In this document: positions 1 to 9,198 of the stretch, one piece after another | Position numbering within the stretch: position 1 is the first letter of the stretch | Layout of the letters: each line of letters begins with the position of its first letter | Origin: Hymenobacter psychrophilus | GTDB taxonomy: Bacteria > Bacteroidota > Bacteroidia > Cytophagales > Hymenobacteraceae | Assembly: GCF_900107135.1 (NCBI RefSeq) | Contig: NZ_FNOV01000005.1 | Span: 264,856 to 328,855, forward strand | DNA: 64,000 nucleotides | Direction of reading: 5' to 3' | Program-made: the position numbers and the translations under genes | Notes under the pieces: generated by a model | Database searches by the model: none | The model's input: the letters and a program-made list of their open reading frames with translations, nothing else | Told to the model about the DNA's origin: nothing

Positions 1-222
1 GTAGCCCCTGCCCTCTACTACCGCCTGCCGGTGCAGCCGGGCCCGTTGGTCGAGCTTATCGAGCAGATAAACGATGAGCAACGTTTGCAGAAACAGCCAG
101 AAGGGCGCATCCGGGTACAAGTGAAAGTCGGCGGCCTCGGTGGCCATCGTCAGGCGCGTGAACAGTGCCAGCAGCGTGGCCAGCCCCAAAAGGGCAACGT
201 AAAACCAGATGGACTTGCGCAT
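1..222 (-). CDS. Small membrane protein, 3' end outside window
   Basis: The reading frame starts at an ATG (222-220) and stays open to the window edge (74 codons seen), so the C-terminus is missing. The first 20 or so residues form a hydrophobic segment (WFYVALLGLATLLALF) and a second one lies near residues 41-55 (FWLFLQTLLIVYLL), so an inner-membrane protein with at least two helices is likely. It begins 29 bp after the stop of the upstream gene, which suggests co-transcription. The family is not recognised. Confidence 0.7.
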   Translation of the reverse strand, partial: MRKSIWFYVALLGLATLLALFTRLTMATEAADFHLYPDAPFWLFLQTLLIVYLLDKLDQRARLHRQAVVEGRGY

Positions 223-251
223 AACCGGCCGATAAGATACGCCCCGTGCCG

Positions 252-1031
252 TTATTTGGCCGTCGGGGCCGGCTTCACCTCCTGGCCCTGCTCGTCGAGG
301 AAGCGCAGCACCGGCTGGTTGTTTTTATCGACGCCGATGCTTAGGCGGGTACGGCCCTGGCTGTCCTTGAAGTCGAGCAGCGACTGGTCGTTGTTGGCTA
401 CCAGCATCAGGCGGGTTTCGCCGCGTTGGTCGGCCATTACCAGCGCTGAGGAGCGGCCCACCGTAGTGCCCACGAACATGCGGCGCTGCAGCCCCAGCTT
501 GCCTTCGCGCTGCGCCTGCTTCTTTTCGTCGGGCGTGGCGTTTTTGTACTTGGCTTCCGTCACGGCCATCGACTCCTCGGGGGCATCATTAAAGGTGAGG
601 CCCGCCTGGTAGTTGCTGCCCTGCTGCTGGTAGTTGAGGGCAATTACCTGATCCTGCCCAAACCGGTCGAACGACAGGTGCCCGCCGGCCGACACCTTTC
701 CGTCCTTGTCCTTCTTGCCACCGAAGATGAGGCCGCCGCACTCTTCACCCTTCTCATTATAGAACAGCATGCCGGGGTTGGTGCGGGCATAGTCGATGTG
801 CTGGCCATCGATGGTCACGCCCTGCGGAAACCGCTCCTTGTTGCTCATCACCATCTTCACGGTGCCGTCGCGCTCCACCAGATTGATGCGCTCCACATTA
901 ATTTCGCCAAAGCGCACGGGCTTATCGGGCTTACCAAACGCGCACAGCAGCGCCACTGCGGGCAGCAGGGTAGCGCTCAGGGCGTAGGTCTTCAGGAATT
1001 TCACGTCGCGGGCCAGCTTTTGCGTATCCAT
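252..1031 (-). CDS. Conserved hypothetical protein with N-terminal membrane anchor
   Basis: This is a 259-residue protein of unknown function. Residues about 14-32 are hydrophobic (LKTYALSATLLPAVALLCAF), giving a signal anchor or uncleaved signal peptide. The rest is polar and rich in short strand-like segments, for example INLVERDGTVKMVMSN near residue 50 and RTRLSIGVDKNNQPVLRFLD near the C-terminus. Such segments look like a repeated beta-structured unit. It probably forms an operon with the partial membrane gene downstream. A CACCTTTG box lies 30 bp upstream of the start. The function cannot be inferred. Confidence 0.8.
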   Translation of the reverse strand: MDTQKLARDVKFLKTYALSATLLPAVALLCAFGKPDKPVRFGEINVERINLVERDGTVKMVMSNKERFPQGVTIDGQHIDYARTNPGMLFYNEKGEECGGLIFGGKKDKDGKVSAGGHLSFDRFGQDQVIALNYQQQGSNYQAGLTFNDAPEESMAVTEAKYKNATPDEKKQAQREGKLGLQRRMFVGTTVGRSSALVMADQRGETRLMLVANNDQSLLDFKDSQGRTRLSIGVDKNNQPVLRFLDEQGQEVKPAPTAK

Positions 1032-1060
1032 AGGAGGAGGGCTTTGGGTTGATAATGAGC

Positions 1061-1068
1061 CAAAGGTG
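1061..1068 (-). promoter_or_regulatory. Putative -7 box (CACCTTTG) for the 252-1031 gene
   Basis: On the minus strand this reads CACCTTTG, one base from the Bacteroidota -7 consensus TAnnTTTG, and it sits 29 bp upstream of the ATG. No -33 element was identified. Confidence 0.35.
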
Positions 1069-1207
1069 TGGGCCAGCGGAGCCGGAAGCAGGCGTTTTCG
1101 CGTGAGTGCCGGAAAAATCGGGCGAGTGCCGGGAAGCCGGGCGCGAGCGGCCGAAAGCCTGCCCCCGAATTCGTTACCTTTCCCATTCCCCCATTTACCC
1201 CCACCCC

Positions 1208-2071
1208 ATGGACCAACGCATTATCACGCTCTTCGATGAGTACACCCACGCCCCGCTCAGCCGCCGCGACTTTCTGGACCGACTTCAAAAGCTAGCGGGT
1301 AGTACCGCGCTGGCGGCAGCCGCGCTGGCCATACTGGAACCGGGCTACGCCAATGCTGCTACTGCGCCTGCCGCAGCAGCCGGCCTGCGCGAAGAAACCG
1401 TGACCTGGCCAAGTGCGGCAGGCGTAACCATGAAGGGCTATCTGGTGCATCCCAAAGGCCGGAAAAAGCGAGGTGCCGTGGTCGTTATCCACGAAAACCG
1501 GGGCCTCACGCCGCACATCAAGGATATAACCCGGCGCGTAGCCAAGGCGGGTTATCTGGCCCTGGGTGTCGATGGACTCTCGGAGTTCGGGGGCACCCCG
1601 GCCAACGAGGATGAGGGCCGCACCCTCATCGGTAAGCTTGACCAAGACCGGACGCTAACCAATTACTTGGCCGCCCTCACCTACCTGCGCCAGCACCCCA
1701 ACGGCAACGGCCGCACCGGCTGCGTGGGTTTCTGCTGGGGCGGCGCCCTGGCTAACCGCCTCGCCAGCCACGATGCGCAGCTCAATGCCGCCGTAGCCTA
1801 CTACGGTATGCAGCCACCCGCCGAAGAAGCCGCTGCTATAAAAGCGCACCTACTGCTACACTACGCCGGCCTCGATGAGCGGGTGAATGCCGGTAAAGAC
1901 GCCTGGCAGGCAGCGTTGCAGGCTGCGGGCACCAAGTACGAGCAGTTTGTATATGAGGGCGTGAACCACGCTTTCAACAATGATACCTCGCCCGCTCGCT
2001 ATGATGTCCAGGCGGCGGCCCAGTCCTGGGGCCGGACCCTTGATTTGTTTCGGAGCCAGCTACGCGGTTAG
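1208..2071 (+). CDS. Tat-exported dienelactone hydrolase family protein
   Basis: A 287-residue alpha/beta hydrolase of the dienelactone hydrolase family (carboxymethylenebutenolidase-like). The N-terminus has a twin-arginine motif (SRRDFL, residues 18-23) followed by a hydrophobic alanine-rich stretch, so folded export is likely. The cysteine-nucleophile triad of the family is visible: Cys176 in GFCWGG, Asp223 in GLDERV and His254 in VNHAFNN. The ATG at 1208 was chosen over an upstream in-frame ATG because the Tat signal begins there and a TACCTTTC box lies at 1175-1182. Related secreted enzymes occur in many environmental Bacteroidota. The natural substrate is unknown. Confidence 0.9.
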   Translation: MDQRIITLFDEYTHAPLSRRDFLDRLQKLAGSTALAAAALAILEPGYANAATAPAAAAGLREETVTWPSAAGVTMKGYLVHPKGRKKRGAVVVIHENRGLTPHIKDITRRVAKAGYLALGVDGLSEFGGTPANEDEGRTLIGKLDQDRTLTNYLAALTYLRQHPNGNGRTGCVGFCWGGALANRLASHDAQLNAAVAYYGMQPPAEEAAAIKAHLLLHYAGLDERVNAGKDAWQAALQAAGTKYEQFVYEGVNHAFNNDTSPARYDVQAAAQSWGRTLDLFRSQLRG

Positions 2072-2807
2072 GCAAGCGGCAGCCCCCCCCACTGCAGGCA
2101 GTTTCGGCTCAAAAAGCAAAGCAGACATATTCTGCCCCACCATAACTACTGCCAGTCAGCAGACAGACTGCTTGCAACTTGGCAAATGGAACTTGGACGC
2201 TTTGCTTAGCGCCTAGATAATTGATTGCACGCGGATTGACATTGTTGCTGCCTTTGATTACTGAAGCATGTCTGCCGGCAATATTGACAGATGCATACTT
2301 TATCAACGAATAATGCCTACTTTAGACCACTAGCATCTGTGGTTTGAAGCTGTAGAAGTAGTGCTGTTTTCTAACCTAATGGCTGTCGCAAACCTCGACT
2401 TCCAGCATTTGAAAGCGGCTGACACGCATATTGCTACAGACGGCGACAGGAGACGAAAACGTAGCCGGCCTGAGTGCCGGATTGCTCCGAGTGTTGGCTT
2501 GAGACGAAGGCCAGGTACTTGAGCGCGTCGTGCAGGTGCTGCAGTTGCGTGTAAAGCCACTTTGCTTTTATCCAATTTTTCCAGGCCCCAAGACTACTAC
2601 ATGTAGCGGTAGACTACAGGCGCATTACTTCAAAAAATATCTACCAACTTTATAATATTCAACACCTTACTGTTGATGGGGCGAAACTTGTGGGAGGTCT
2701 GTAGGGAGATAAGATGTGAACGACTATTGACGAATTACTATATTGGCAAGGCTCGGTCCTTTATGGCTGCGAGGAACGAAGGCGACTGAATGCTTTAAAC
2801 ATGGCTG
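2072..2807. other. Long spacer with a possible coding remnant
   Basis: No intact gene is convincing here. On the minus strand, about 2585-2430 reads as a protein-like stretch (LYTQLQHLHDALKYLAFVS, then a glutamine/glycine-rich segment) that soon hits stops and has no start. It looks like a decayed gene fragment, but no family was recognised. The base composition is lower in GC than in the flanking genes. Confidence 0.35.
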
Positions 2808-2839
2808 TTGCGTGCCGGAACCGGCTTTTTTTAGATTTG
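2808..2839 (+). promoter_or_regulatory. Bacteroidota-type promoter of the susCD operon
   Basis: A TTG at 2808-2810 (-33 element) is followed after 21 bp by TAGATTTG (2832-2839), an exact match to the TAnnTTTG -7 consensus. The spacing fits the pattern known for Bacteroides promoters. The predicted transcript would have a leader of about 190 nt before the susC ATG. A small GCCGGAACCGGC palindrome followed by T residues sits between the two boxes. Confidence 0.6.
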
Positions 2840-3037
2840 ACCTGCGCCGCAGCCTGACCTGGCTACATATGCACGAGTGCTTATTTAGGTATGTTCATCT
2901 AAATTTCACAAATCCTTATTAGGAAGTTGCAGGATTTATTTTATCCTCCATATATTAGCATATTCGCAAGAAATACTCTTCCACATTTCGCTTCATACCA
3001 GCTTCTCTGCTCTTCTCTTACTAATTTTTCATTTTCC

Positions 3038-6000
3038 ATGAAAAGAATTCTATTCTCTGTCTTACCGCTTGTAGCCCTCTCGGCTACGCAGGTAGTTGCG
3101 CAGACCAGAGCGGTTTCGGGTCGGGTCGCCGACCGCACTACTGGTGAGGGCCTGCCAGGAGTTACAGTCCTCTTGAAAGGGACAAGTAACGGCATCTCCA
3201 CTAATGCTGACGGTTCGTTCACCTTGACGGTGCCCGCTACCGGCGGTACGCTGGTTTTCAGCTCTATCGGCTACGTTTCTGTGGAGCGGCCGATTGGTAC
3301 CGACAACACTATCACCGTAAGCCTGTCTTCCGACTCGAAGCAGCTGAGCGAGGTAGTGGTAACGGCGCTGGGTATCGAGCAACAAAAGAAGTCCCTTGGT
3401 TATTCGGTGTCGCAGATTGAGGCCGAAGAGCTTACGCAGGCCCGGCAGACGAACGTCGTGAACTCCTTGGCCGGTAAAGTAGCGGGTGTCCGCGTGCAGG
3501 CCTCCAATGGCATGGTAGGCGCATCGTCCAACATCTTCATCCGTGGCCTGACGACGTTTAACGGCAGCAACCAGCCCCTGTTCGTAGTAGACGGCATTCC
3601 GATTGACAATGGCGGCGGCGCTAACGCCCTGCAGGGTGGCGTATCGAACTCGAACCGCGCCATTGATATCAACCAGGATGATATCGAATCGGTATCGATC
3701 CTGAAAGGCCCGGCAGCAGCCGTGCTTTATGGGTCGCGGGCTGCCTCCGGGGCAATCATTATTACTACCAAGAAGGGCGCTACGCTGGGCAACAAGAAGC
3801 AATCTGTTACAGTTACTTCCAGCTATAACGTAGTAAAAACAGGCCGGCTGCCCGACTACCAGAACGCTTACGGACAAGGCGCTCGGGGTGATTTCAACCG
3901 GATTGCCCAGGGTTCATGGGGTCCGCTCGTGACGGGCCAGACGGTTCAAAACTACCGGGGTGAAGATGAGGTGTTGACTATCAACCCGGACAACGTCAAG
4001 GATATCTTTAAAACGGGCTCCAACTTCCAGAACAACGTCTCGCTCTCGGGTGCTACCGAGCGCACCCGCTACTACGCTTCCTACGGCAACCTGCACGAGG
4101 TAGGCGTGCTCGATAACAACGACCTGAAGCGTAACACGGTGACCTTCAACGGCAGCGCCGACCTCACCGAGAAGTTGCGGACCGGTGTGAGCGTAATTTT
4201 CACCAACAACGCGTCTTCGCGCACGCCGCAGGGCAACCAGTTGGCCAACCCATTCTTCCGGACGTGGTTCATACCCCGCACCTTCGACGTACGGAAGTAC
4301 CCGTTTGAACTACCTAATGGTGGCCAGCAGGGTGCCGCGGTTGTCGGAACCTTTACGCCCAACAACACTTGGTACAGCACGGACGACAATCCGCTCTGGA
4401 CTATCAAAAACAACACCTATGATGATGAGTTGAATCGGATAGTAGGCAACATCAATTTGGCGTATGATTTCACCGACTGGTTGACGCTGAACTACAAACT
4501 GGGAACCGATACCTACGCCCAGAACATCAAGTACGTTAACGCCCGCGACAGCCGGGGCACCAGCATTGCCAACGGCACGCCCTCAGTAATTGGCAACATC
4601 CGCGACCAAACAATTACGCGTCGCGAATTGAGCTCGTATCTGAACCTGACCATCAAGCGCAACATCACTGAGGACTTCTCGGCCTCCCTGCTGCTGGGCA
4701 ACGAAATCAACCAACGGCGCCTCACCGATAACCGGGTTACAGGCAGTAATATCCAGATCCGCGGATTCGATAACATCACCAACACCATCGATATCTTACC
4801 CTTCGGTCAACAGGAAAATCAGCGCTTGGTTGGTTTCTACGGCGACCTGCAACTCGGATTCAAGGATTTCGCCTTCCTGAGCTTTGCTGGTCGTAATGAC
4901 TACTCGTCCACCTTCGGCGCCGCCAAACGCTCGTATTTTTACCCGAGTGCTTCGGCCAGCCTGGTCTTCACCGAACTTATTCCGAGCCTGAAAGACAACC
5001 GCATCTTCACTTCGGGTAAGATCCGCGGGGCTGCCGCGCAGGTAGGCCGCGAAGCGCCGGTGTATTCCACTGATTCTTATTACGCCTCGAACAACAACCC
5101 GGCCGATGGCTTCGGCCCAGCGCTCAACTTCCCCTTCCGTAACCAGCTAGGATTGTCGTATGATAACACGGGCGGCAATCCCAACCTGGGTCCGGAGTTC
5201 ACCACTACGTACGAAGTGGGAGCCGACTTGAACTTCTTCAGCGGCAGATTGAATGTTGAAGCCACTATTTACAACCAGCAGAGCAAGGACATCATCTTTA
5301 CGGTGCCGGTAGCCGGAGCCTCGGGCTTCACCAACATTTTCCAGAACATCGGCAAGTCGGAGGCCAAAGGAGTGGAGCTATTGATCAGCTCCGTGCCGGT
5401 GAAAATCGGCAACTTCACTTACAGCAACTCTATTAACTGGACCCGCATCCGGAACCGGGTAATTTCGCTGGCTCCCGGAGTAGAGCAGATTACGCTGGGA
5501 GGCTTTACCTCACCAAGCACGCGTCTGATTGCCGGCCAGCCTTACGGGGTAATCTTCGGTTCGGTATTCCAGCGGGCCGAAAATGGACAGTTGCTTCTCT
5601 CCAGCCAGGGTCGTGCCCAGCTAGCCCTCGACAACCAGATCGTAGGTGACCCAAACCCAGATTGGACGGGCGGCTTCACCAACACTTTCACTTACAAGGG
5701 CTTGTCATTGACTACGCTACTTGACATACGGTACGGTGGCGACATTATTTCGCGCAACGTGAGCGACTTGCGTCGTCAGGGAGCAGCCGAAGAAACCGGC
5801 GACCGGAGCAATGTGTACGTCATTGACGGGCTAATTCCGCAGGCCGATGGTACCCTCGTGCAGAACAACGTGCAAATCACGGCTGAGCAGTACTTCGATG
5901 ATTTGTATGGCTTCGGTAAGGCAGAATTCGTAGTGTTCGATGCTTCATGGATCCGCATGCGGGAAGTGGCATTAACCTACTCGCTACCACAGAGCCTCAC

Positions 6001-6187
6001 CAACAAAACCTTCCTAGGTGGGGTGCAACTCAGCGTGAATGCCCGTAACCTGTTCTTGTACGCACCCAATGTGCCGCACATCGACCCAGAAGTGAATGCT
6101 CAGGGGCAGAGCAACTCACAGGGCCTGGAGTTTAACGCGTTGCCACAGGCCCGCACGTTCGGCGGCTCCATTCGCCTTACTTTCTAA
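3038..6187 (+). CDS. SusC/RagA family TonB-linked outer membrane protein
   Basis: A 1049-residue TonB-dependent transporter of the SusC type. It has a signal peptide (MKRILFSVLPLVALSATQVVAQ), then a carboxypeptidase-regulatory-like domain (about residues 26-105, GLPGVTVLLKGTSNG), then a plug domain (about 110-250) with the typical ending SRAASGAIIITTKKG, and a long beta-barrel ending in aromatic F at the C-terminus. The ATG at 3038 starts a clean signal peptide; the longer frame from 2927 adds 37 unlikely residues. It is first in an operon with SusD and a lipoprotein. The pair imports an oligosaccharide, peptide or other ligand, but no adjacent hydrolase or regulator indicates which one. Confidence 0.95.
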   Translation: MKRILFSVLPLVALSATQVVAQTRAVSGRVADRTTGEGLPGVTVLLKGTSNGISTNADGSFTLTVPATGGTLVFSSIGYVSVERPIGTDNTITVSLSSDSKQLSEVVVTALGIEQQKKSLGYSVSQIEAEELTQARQTNVVNSLAGKVAGVRVQASNGMVGASSNIFIRGLTTFNGSNQPLFVVDGIPIDNGGGANALQGGVSNSNRAIDINQDDIESVSILKGPAAAVLYGSRAASGAIIITTKKGATLGNKKQSVTVTSSYNVVKTGRLPDYQNAYGQGARGDFNRIAQGSWGPLVTGQTVQNYRGEDEVLTINPDNVKDIFKTGSNFQNNVSLSGATERTRYYASYGNLHEVGVLDNNDLKRNTVTFNGSADLTEKLRTGVSVIFTNNASSRTPQGNQLANPFFRTWFIPRTFDVRKYPFELPNGGQQGAAVVGTFTPNNTWYSTDDNPLWTIKNNTYDDELNRIVGNINLAYDFTDWLTLNYKLGTDTYAQNIKYVNARDSRGTSIANGTPSVIGNIRDQTITRRELSSYLNLTIKRNITEDFSASLLLGNEINQRRLTDNRVTGSNIQIRGFDNITNTIDILPFGQQENQRLVGFYGDLQLGFKDFAFLSFAGRNDYSSTFGAAKRSYFYPSASASLVFTELIPSLKDNRIFTSGKIRGAAAQVGREAPVYSTDSYYASNNNPADGFGPALNFPFRNQLGLSYDNTGGNPNLGPEFTTTYEVGADLNFFSGRLNVEATIYNQQSKDIIFTVPVAGASGFTNIFQNIGKSEAKGVELLISSVPVKIGNFTYSNSINWTRIRNRVISLAPGVEQITLGGFTSPSTRLIAGQPYGVIFGSVFQRAENGQLLLSSQGRAQLALDNQIVGDPNPDWTGGFTNTFTYKGLSLTTLLDIRYGGDIISRNVSDLRRQGAAEETGDRSNVYVIDGLIPQADGTLVQNNVQITAEQYFDDLYGFGKAEFVVFDASWIRMREVALTYSLPQSLTNKTFLGGVQLSVNARNLFLYAPNVPHIDPEVNAQGQSNSQGLEFNALPQARTFGGSIRLTF

Positions 6188-6210
6188 CCTAACTTTCCTC
6201 TCCGACTCAT

Positions 6211-7701
6211 ATGCGTTTCCCTCCTTTTACTAAATATGCCGCGTTCGCGCTTTCATTAGGCCTATTGGGGTCTTGTGATAATTTCCTGGACATAAACCAG
6301 AGCCCGAACGCAGTGCTGGCCGCGCCGGCGGCCAATGTGCTGGTAGCAGCACAATCGCACCTCGGATTCTTGATGGGCTCCGATATTCACCGCTTCTCCT
6401 CGCTGTTCGTGCAGCAATTCTCCGGACAGGGTGGCTCGGGCGTTCAGACCGCCGAATATGACCGCTATAATGTAACGGCGACTGACCTGAACAATGCGTG
6501 GCGCGCGGGCATTTATGGTGGGGCGCTGGCTGACATGCAGAAGCTCATTGAGCAGACGCAGACAACCAGCCCGAAGTATGCCGGCATCTCCAAAATTATG
6601 CAGGCGTACCTGTTCAGCGTTACAACCGACGCTTTTGGAGACATCCCATACACCGACGCGCTCAAGTTCGCGGGGAATGTGCAGCCGGGTTACGACCCTT
6701 CGCAGCAGATATATGCCAACCTAATTACGCTGATCGACGCAGGTGTTAAGGATCTGGACGGCGAATCGGTTGATAAGCCTGGTGCCGACGACTTGGTTTA
6801 TGGTGGTGACTTGGCCAAGTGGCGCAGGCTGGCTAATACCCTCAAGCTGCGACTCTACATTCACTACTATCCCAATAAGTCTGGGGAAATCAATTCGCAG
6901 TTAGCCGCTTTGGTTGCGCAGGCCGTCCAGACCCCCGGCAACTTCATTACAACCAACGCGGACAACTTCCAGGTAGCCTTCGAAAGTGCGGCTAACCGTC
7001 AGAACCCCATCGACCAGTTCGAAAGACAGCGTCCGAATACGTTTTTCCCCAGTTCTACTCTGGTGACGCTGATGAACCAGAAGGCCGACCCGCGCCGTCC
7101 ATTCTACTTCACTCCTTCGCCAGCACCCGCTCCGCCAGCACCTGATCAATACACGGGTGCCGGCAATGGCACGGGAGTAGCAGGACCACCAAACACGGCC
7201 TTTTCGCGCATGCACGTGTACCTGCGCGGCCCGTTGGCGCCAGGTTCTACCACCAACTACACGGGCTCAGCACCAATCCGTATGCTGACGGCGGCGGAGC
7301 ACTTCCTGATTTTGGCGGAGTACTATACGCGTACCGGTAACTTAGCCGCGGCCCGTACTAATTATGAGTCAGGCGTGCGGGCTTCCATGACGAATGCAGG
7401 CGTAGCACCAGCCAGCATCACCACGTATCTTGCGGCAGTACCGGCATTTACTGCCGGTACTGCGCTCCGGCAGATCATCGAGGAAAAGTTTGTGGCCAAC
7501 TACGGCGTAGCAGTAGAGCCCTGGACTGACTGGCGCCGGACGGGATTTCCCCAGCTTGCACCGGCTGCCAACGACGTGACCAACGGCGTAATTCCCCGCA
7601 TTCTACCTTACTCCGATCTGGAGCGGGTGGCCAACCCCGGCAACACGCCGGTCCGTGCCAACCTGACTACTCCCTCCGTCTTCTGGGATCCAGGCAAGTA
7701 A
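6211..7701 (+). CDS. SusD/RagB family ligand-binding lipoprotein
   Basis: A 496-residue surface lipoprotein that pairs with the upstream SusC as the lid of the transporter. The lipobox LLGSC places the modified cysteine at residue 22. The protein follows the SusD-like pattern of helical TPR-like repeats: FGDIPYTDALK, KWRRLANTLKLRLYIHY, and a C-terminal IIEEKFVANYGVAVEPWTDWRRTG. These phrases match the SusD-like_2 group as I know it. It starts 23 bp after the susC stop, so it is in the same transcript. A proline/alanine-rich loop occurs near residue 300 (SPAPAPPAPDQY). Confidence 0.93.
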   Translation: MRFPPFTKYAAFALSLGLLGSCDNFLDINQSPNAVLAAPAANVLVAAQSHLGFLMGSDIHRFSSLFVQQFSGQGGSGVQTAEYDRYNVTATDLNNAWRAGIYGGALADMQKLIEQTQTTSPKYAGISKIMQAYLFSVTTDAFGDIPYTDALKFAGNVQPGYDPSQQIYANLITLIDAGVKDLDGESVDKPGADDLVYGGDLAKWRRLANTLKLRLYIHYYPNKSGEINSQLAALVAQAVQTPGNFITTNADNFQVAFESAANRQNPIDQFERQRPNTFFPSSTLVTLMNQKADPRRPFYFTPSPAPAPPAPDQYTGAGNGTGVAGPPNTAFSRMHVYLRGPLAPGSTTNYTGSAPIRMLTAAEHFLILAEYYTRTGNLAAARTNYESGVRASMTNAGVAPASITTYLAAVPAFTAGTALRQIIEEKFVANYGVAVEPWTDWRRTGFPQLAPAANDVTNGVIPRILPYSDLERVANPGNTPVRANLTTPSVFWDPGK

Positions 7702-7712
7702 GCACTACCCTT

Positions 7713-7738
7713 TTGGGGCGGGTTTTGGCTCGCCCCAA
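7713..7738 (+). promoter_or_regulatory. Intercistronic hairpin between susD and the third gene
   Basis: TTGGGGCG (7713-7720) pairs with CGCCCCAA (7731-7738) around a 10-nt loop, 12 bp after the susD stop. There is no T-run, so it may tune mRNA stability or expression of the last gene rather than end transcription. Confidence 0.45.
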
Positions 7739-7766
7739 ATTATTTCCTCTTCAACTCCCTTGCTTC

Positions 7767-8240
7767 ATGAAACGTCTCCTTACTATTCTGTTTGTTTTTA
7801 CGGCAGCCTTCTTCACGCTGGCTAGTTGCGAAAAAGAAGAGCCCAACTTCCGGGCTCCGACACCGCAGACGCAAATTATTTTTGACGACAATATTGATAA
7901 AGCTACTTCCGATTACAAAGTAGGTGGTGATATCGCGCTGAAAATTGCGGCTGATGGTGCGACCAACGTGCGCATAATTAGTCGGTACAATGTTGATAAC
8001 GGAGTTGCTCTTGTGCCCAAGTTTAAGACCCTTGATATTGTACCAGTAACTGGTGGCGTAGCTACAGTTCAAATTCCAGTTTCTTCGTTACGTAATACGG
8101 CCGATGGTCCGATAGTAGGTGCTGGAAGTGCTCCTGCCTCATCCCGCGCAACTAATACGTATACTTTGCAGGTTGATGCAGTGCTACCTGATGGCAGCTT
8201 TGTGACGCGCTTTTTCACTGCCGTTATCGTACGTAGTTAG
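7767..8240 (+). CDS. SusCD-associated lipoprotein of unknown function
   Basis: A 157-residue lipoprotein (lipobox LASC, Cys21). After a short polar linker (EKEEPNFRAP) comes a beta-rich domain with no recognised family. It is the third gene of the susCD operon and is followed by a strong terminator. Small lipoproteins at this position often act as accessory surface glycan- or ligand-binding proteins, but that is inference from position only. The ATG at 7767 was chosen because it starts the signal peptide directly; an upstream in-frame start adds 18 residues. Confidence 0.85.
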   Translation: MKRLLTILFVFTAAFFTLASCEKEEPNFRAPTPQTQIIFDDNIDKATSDYKVGGDIALKIAADGATNVRIISRYNVDNGVALVPKFKTLDIVPVTGGVATVQIPVSSLRNTADGPIVGAGSAPASSRATNTYTLQVDAVLPDGSFVTRFFTAVIVRS

Positions 8241-8267
8241 TGGTGCATTCGGTTAGTTAGATTAAGA

Positions 8268-8299
8268 AGCCTCGACCTTACAGGTCGAGGCTTTTTTTA
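8268..8299 (+). terminator. Intrinsic terminator of the susCD operon
   Basis: An 11-bp perfect stem, AGCCTCGACCT (8268-8278) with AGGTCGAGGCT (8282-8292), and a 3-nt loop, followed by a run of seven T. Confidence 0.9.
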
Positions 8300-8319
8300 T
8301 CATTATAATCAACAGGGCT

Positions 8320-9045
8320 TCAAACTCCTGGTAAAGGCATCACTACCTCACTCCCCAATTCTCCCTTTTCAAGCCAGCCAATGATTTTTTCTGCTACTTC
8401 AACTGGCTGTGCTAATTTCCCCTCTTCATACAGGTCCGCAAATCTGGCGGCTTCGCTGAAGTGTTGGGCGTCGGCTGAACGGATATGCTCCTGCATGGGC
8501 GTATCGAGAATGCCAGGCGAGAGGCTGCGGATCCAGACGCCGCTACCGCGCAGTTCCTGCTCTTTCTGGGCCGTGCGCGAGAGGGCATCGAGGGCAGCTT
8601 TGGAGGCAGAGTAAGCGCCCCACCCATCGACGGCCCGCTGGGCAGCACCGCTACTAATGTTGAGAATAGTGCGCGGCAAATCGCGCCCTTGATAAGCACT
8701 CAGAAAAGTGTTCATCAGCATGGCCGGGGCCAGCAGATTTACATCGAACACGAACTCAAAATGTTCGTTGGGCTGCTCGCCCAGATAGCCGATTTCGCCC
8801 AACACAGCGGCGTTATTGATGAGCGTGAGGCTAGTAGCATCAGGGAAGCGGGCAAAGACTTTGTGCAGGTTGTGCTGGACGGCTGCCAAGTCCGATAGAT
8901 CGAGGGGCTGGTGCTGGTATCGCTCGTGCTTGATGGTGGCGTGGCGACATATGCCAACAACGGCGGTGTTGGGCATCGCCAGTGCGGCTTCGGCCAGTGC
9001 CCGGCCCAGGCCCCGGCTGGCCCCGGTAATGAGGTAGTAATGCAT
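8320..9045 (-). CDS. Short-chain dehydrogenase/reductase
   Basis: A 241-residue classical SDR enzyme. The NAD(P)-binding motif TGASRGLG lies near residue 7, NNAA near residue 85, a catalytic serine in LNISSGAA and the YSASK dyad (Tyr/Lys) near residue 155. An arginine in the first binding region (CRHA) suggests NADP preference. The overall pattern resembles the sepiapterin reductase/benzil reductase (YueD) group, a tentative assignment. The start at 9045 puts the first strand of the Rossmann fold immediately after the initiator methionine. Confidence 0.9.
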   Translation of the reverse strand: MHYYLITGASRGLGRALAEAALAMPNTAVVGICRHATIKHERYQHQPLDLSDLAAVQHNLHKVFARFPDATSLTLINNAAVLGEIGYLGEQPNEHFEFVFDVNLLAPAMLMNTFLSAYQGRDLPRTILNISSGAAQRAVDGWGAYSASKAALDALSRTAQKEQELRGSGVWIRSLSPGILDTPMQEHIRSADAQHFSEAARFADLYEEGKLAQPVEVAEKIIGWLEKGELGSEVVMPLPGV

Positions 9046-9075
9046 GAGGTGGGATAATGAGGTGGTGAAAGAGCA

Positions 9076-9144
9076 AGTGCCGTTCAACAGGCATTACCCT
9101 CCGCAGGTGTTACGCGGTGAGTTAGGCATCTGTTGAACGGCACT
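9076..9144. repeat. 15-bp inverted repeat in the spacer between the SDR gene and hslU
   Basis: AGTGCCGTTCAACAG (9076-9090) is exactly reversed and complemented at 9130-9144, with 39 bp between. It lies downstream of hslU and upstream of the SDR gene. No T-run follows on either strand. Confidence 0.75.
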
Positions 9145-9198
9145 CGTTATTTCAGCAAAAAGATGCGGTTGTCAAACAACCTGCACCTGCCAAGCAAA

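Noticed and set aside
2083..2090. Poly-C tract of eight as a phase-variable site
   Set aside because: It lies just after the stop codon of the dienelactone hydrolase gene, with no promoter or start codon nearby.
2927..3037. Extended N-terminus of SusC from an upstream ATG
   Set aside because: The extra 37 residues would precede a normal signal peptide; the ATG at 3038 is the sensible start.
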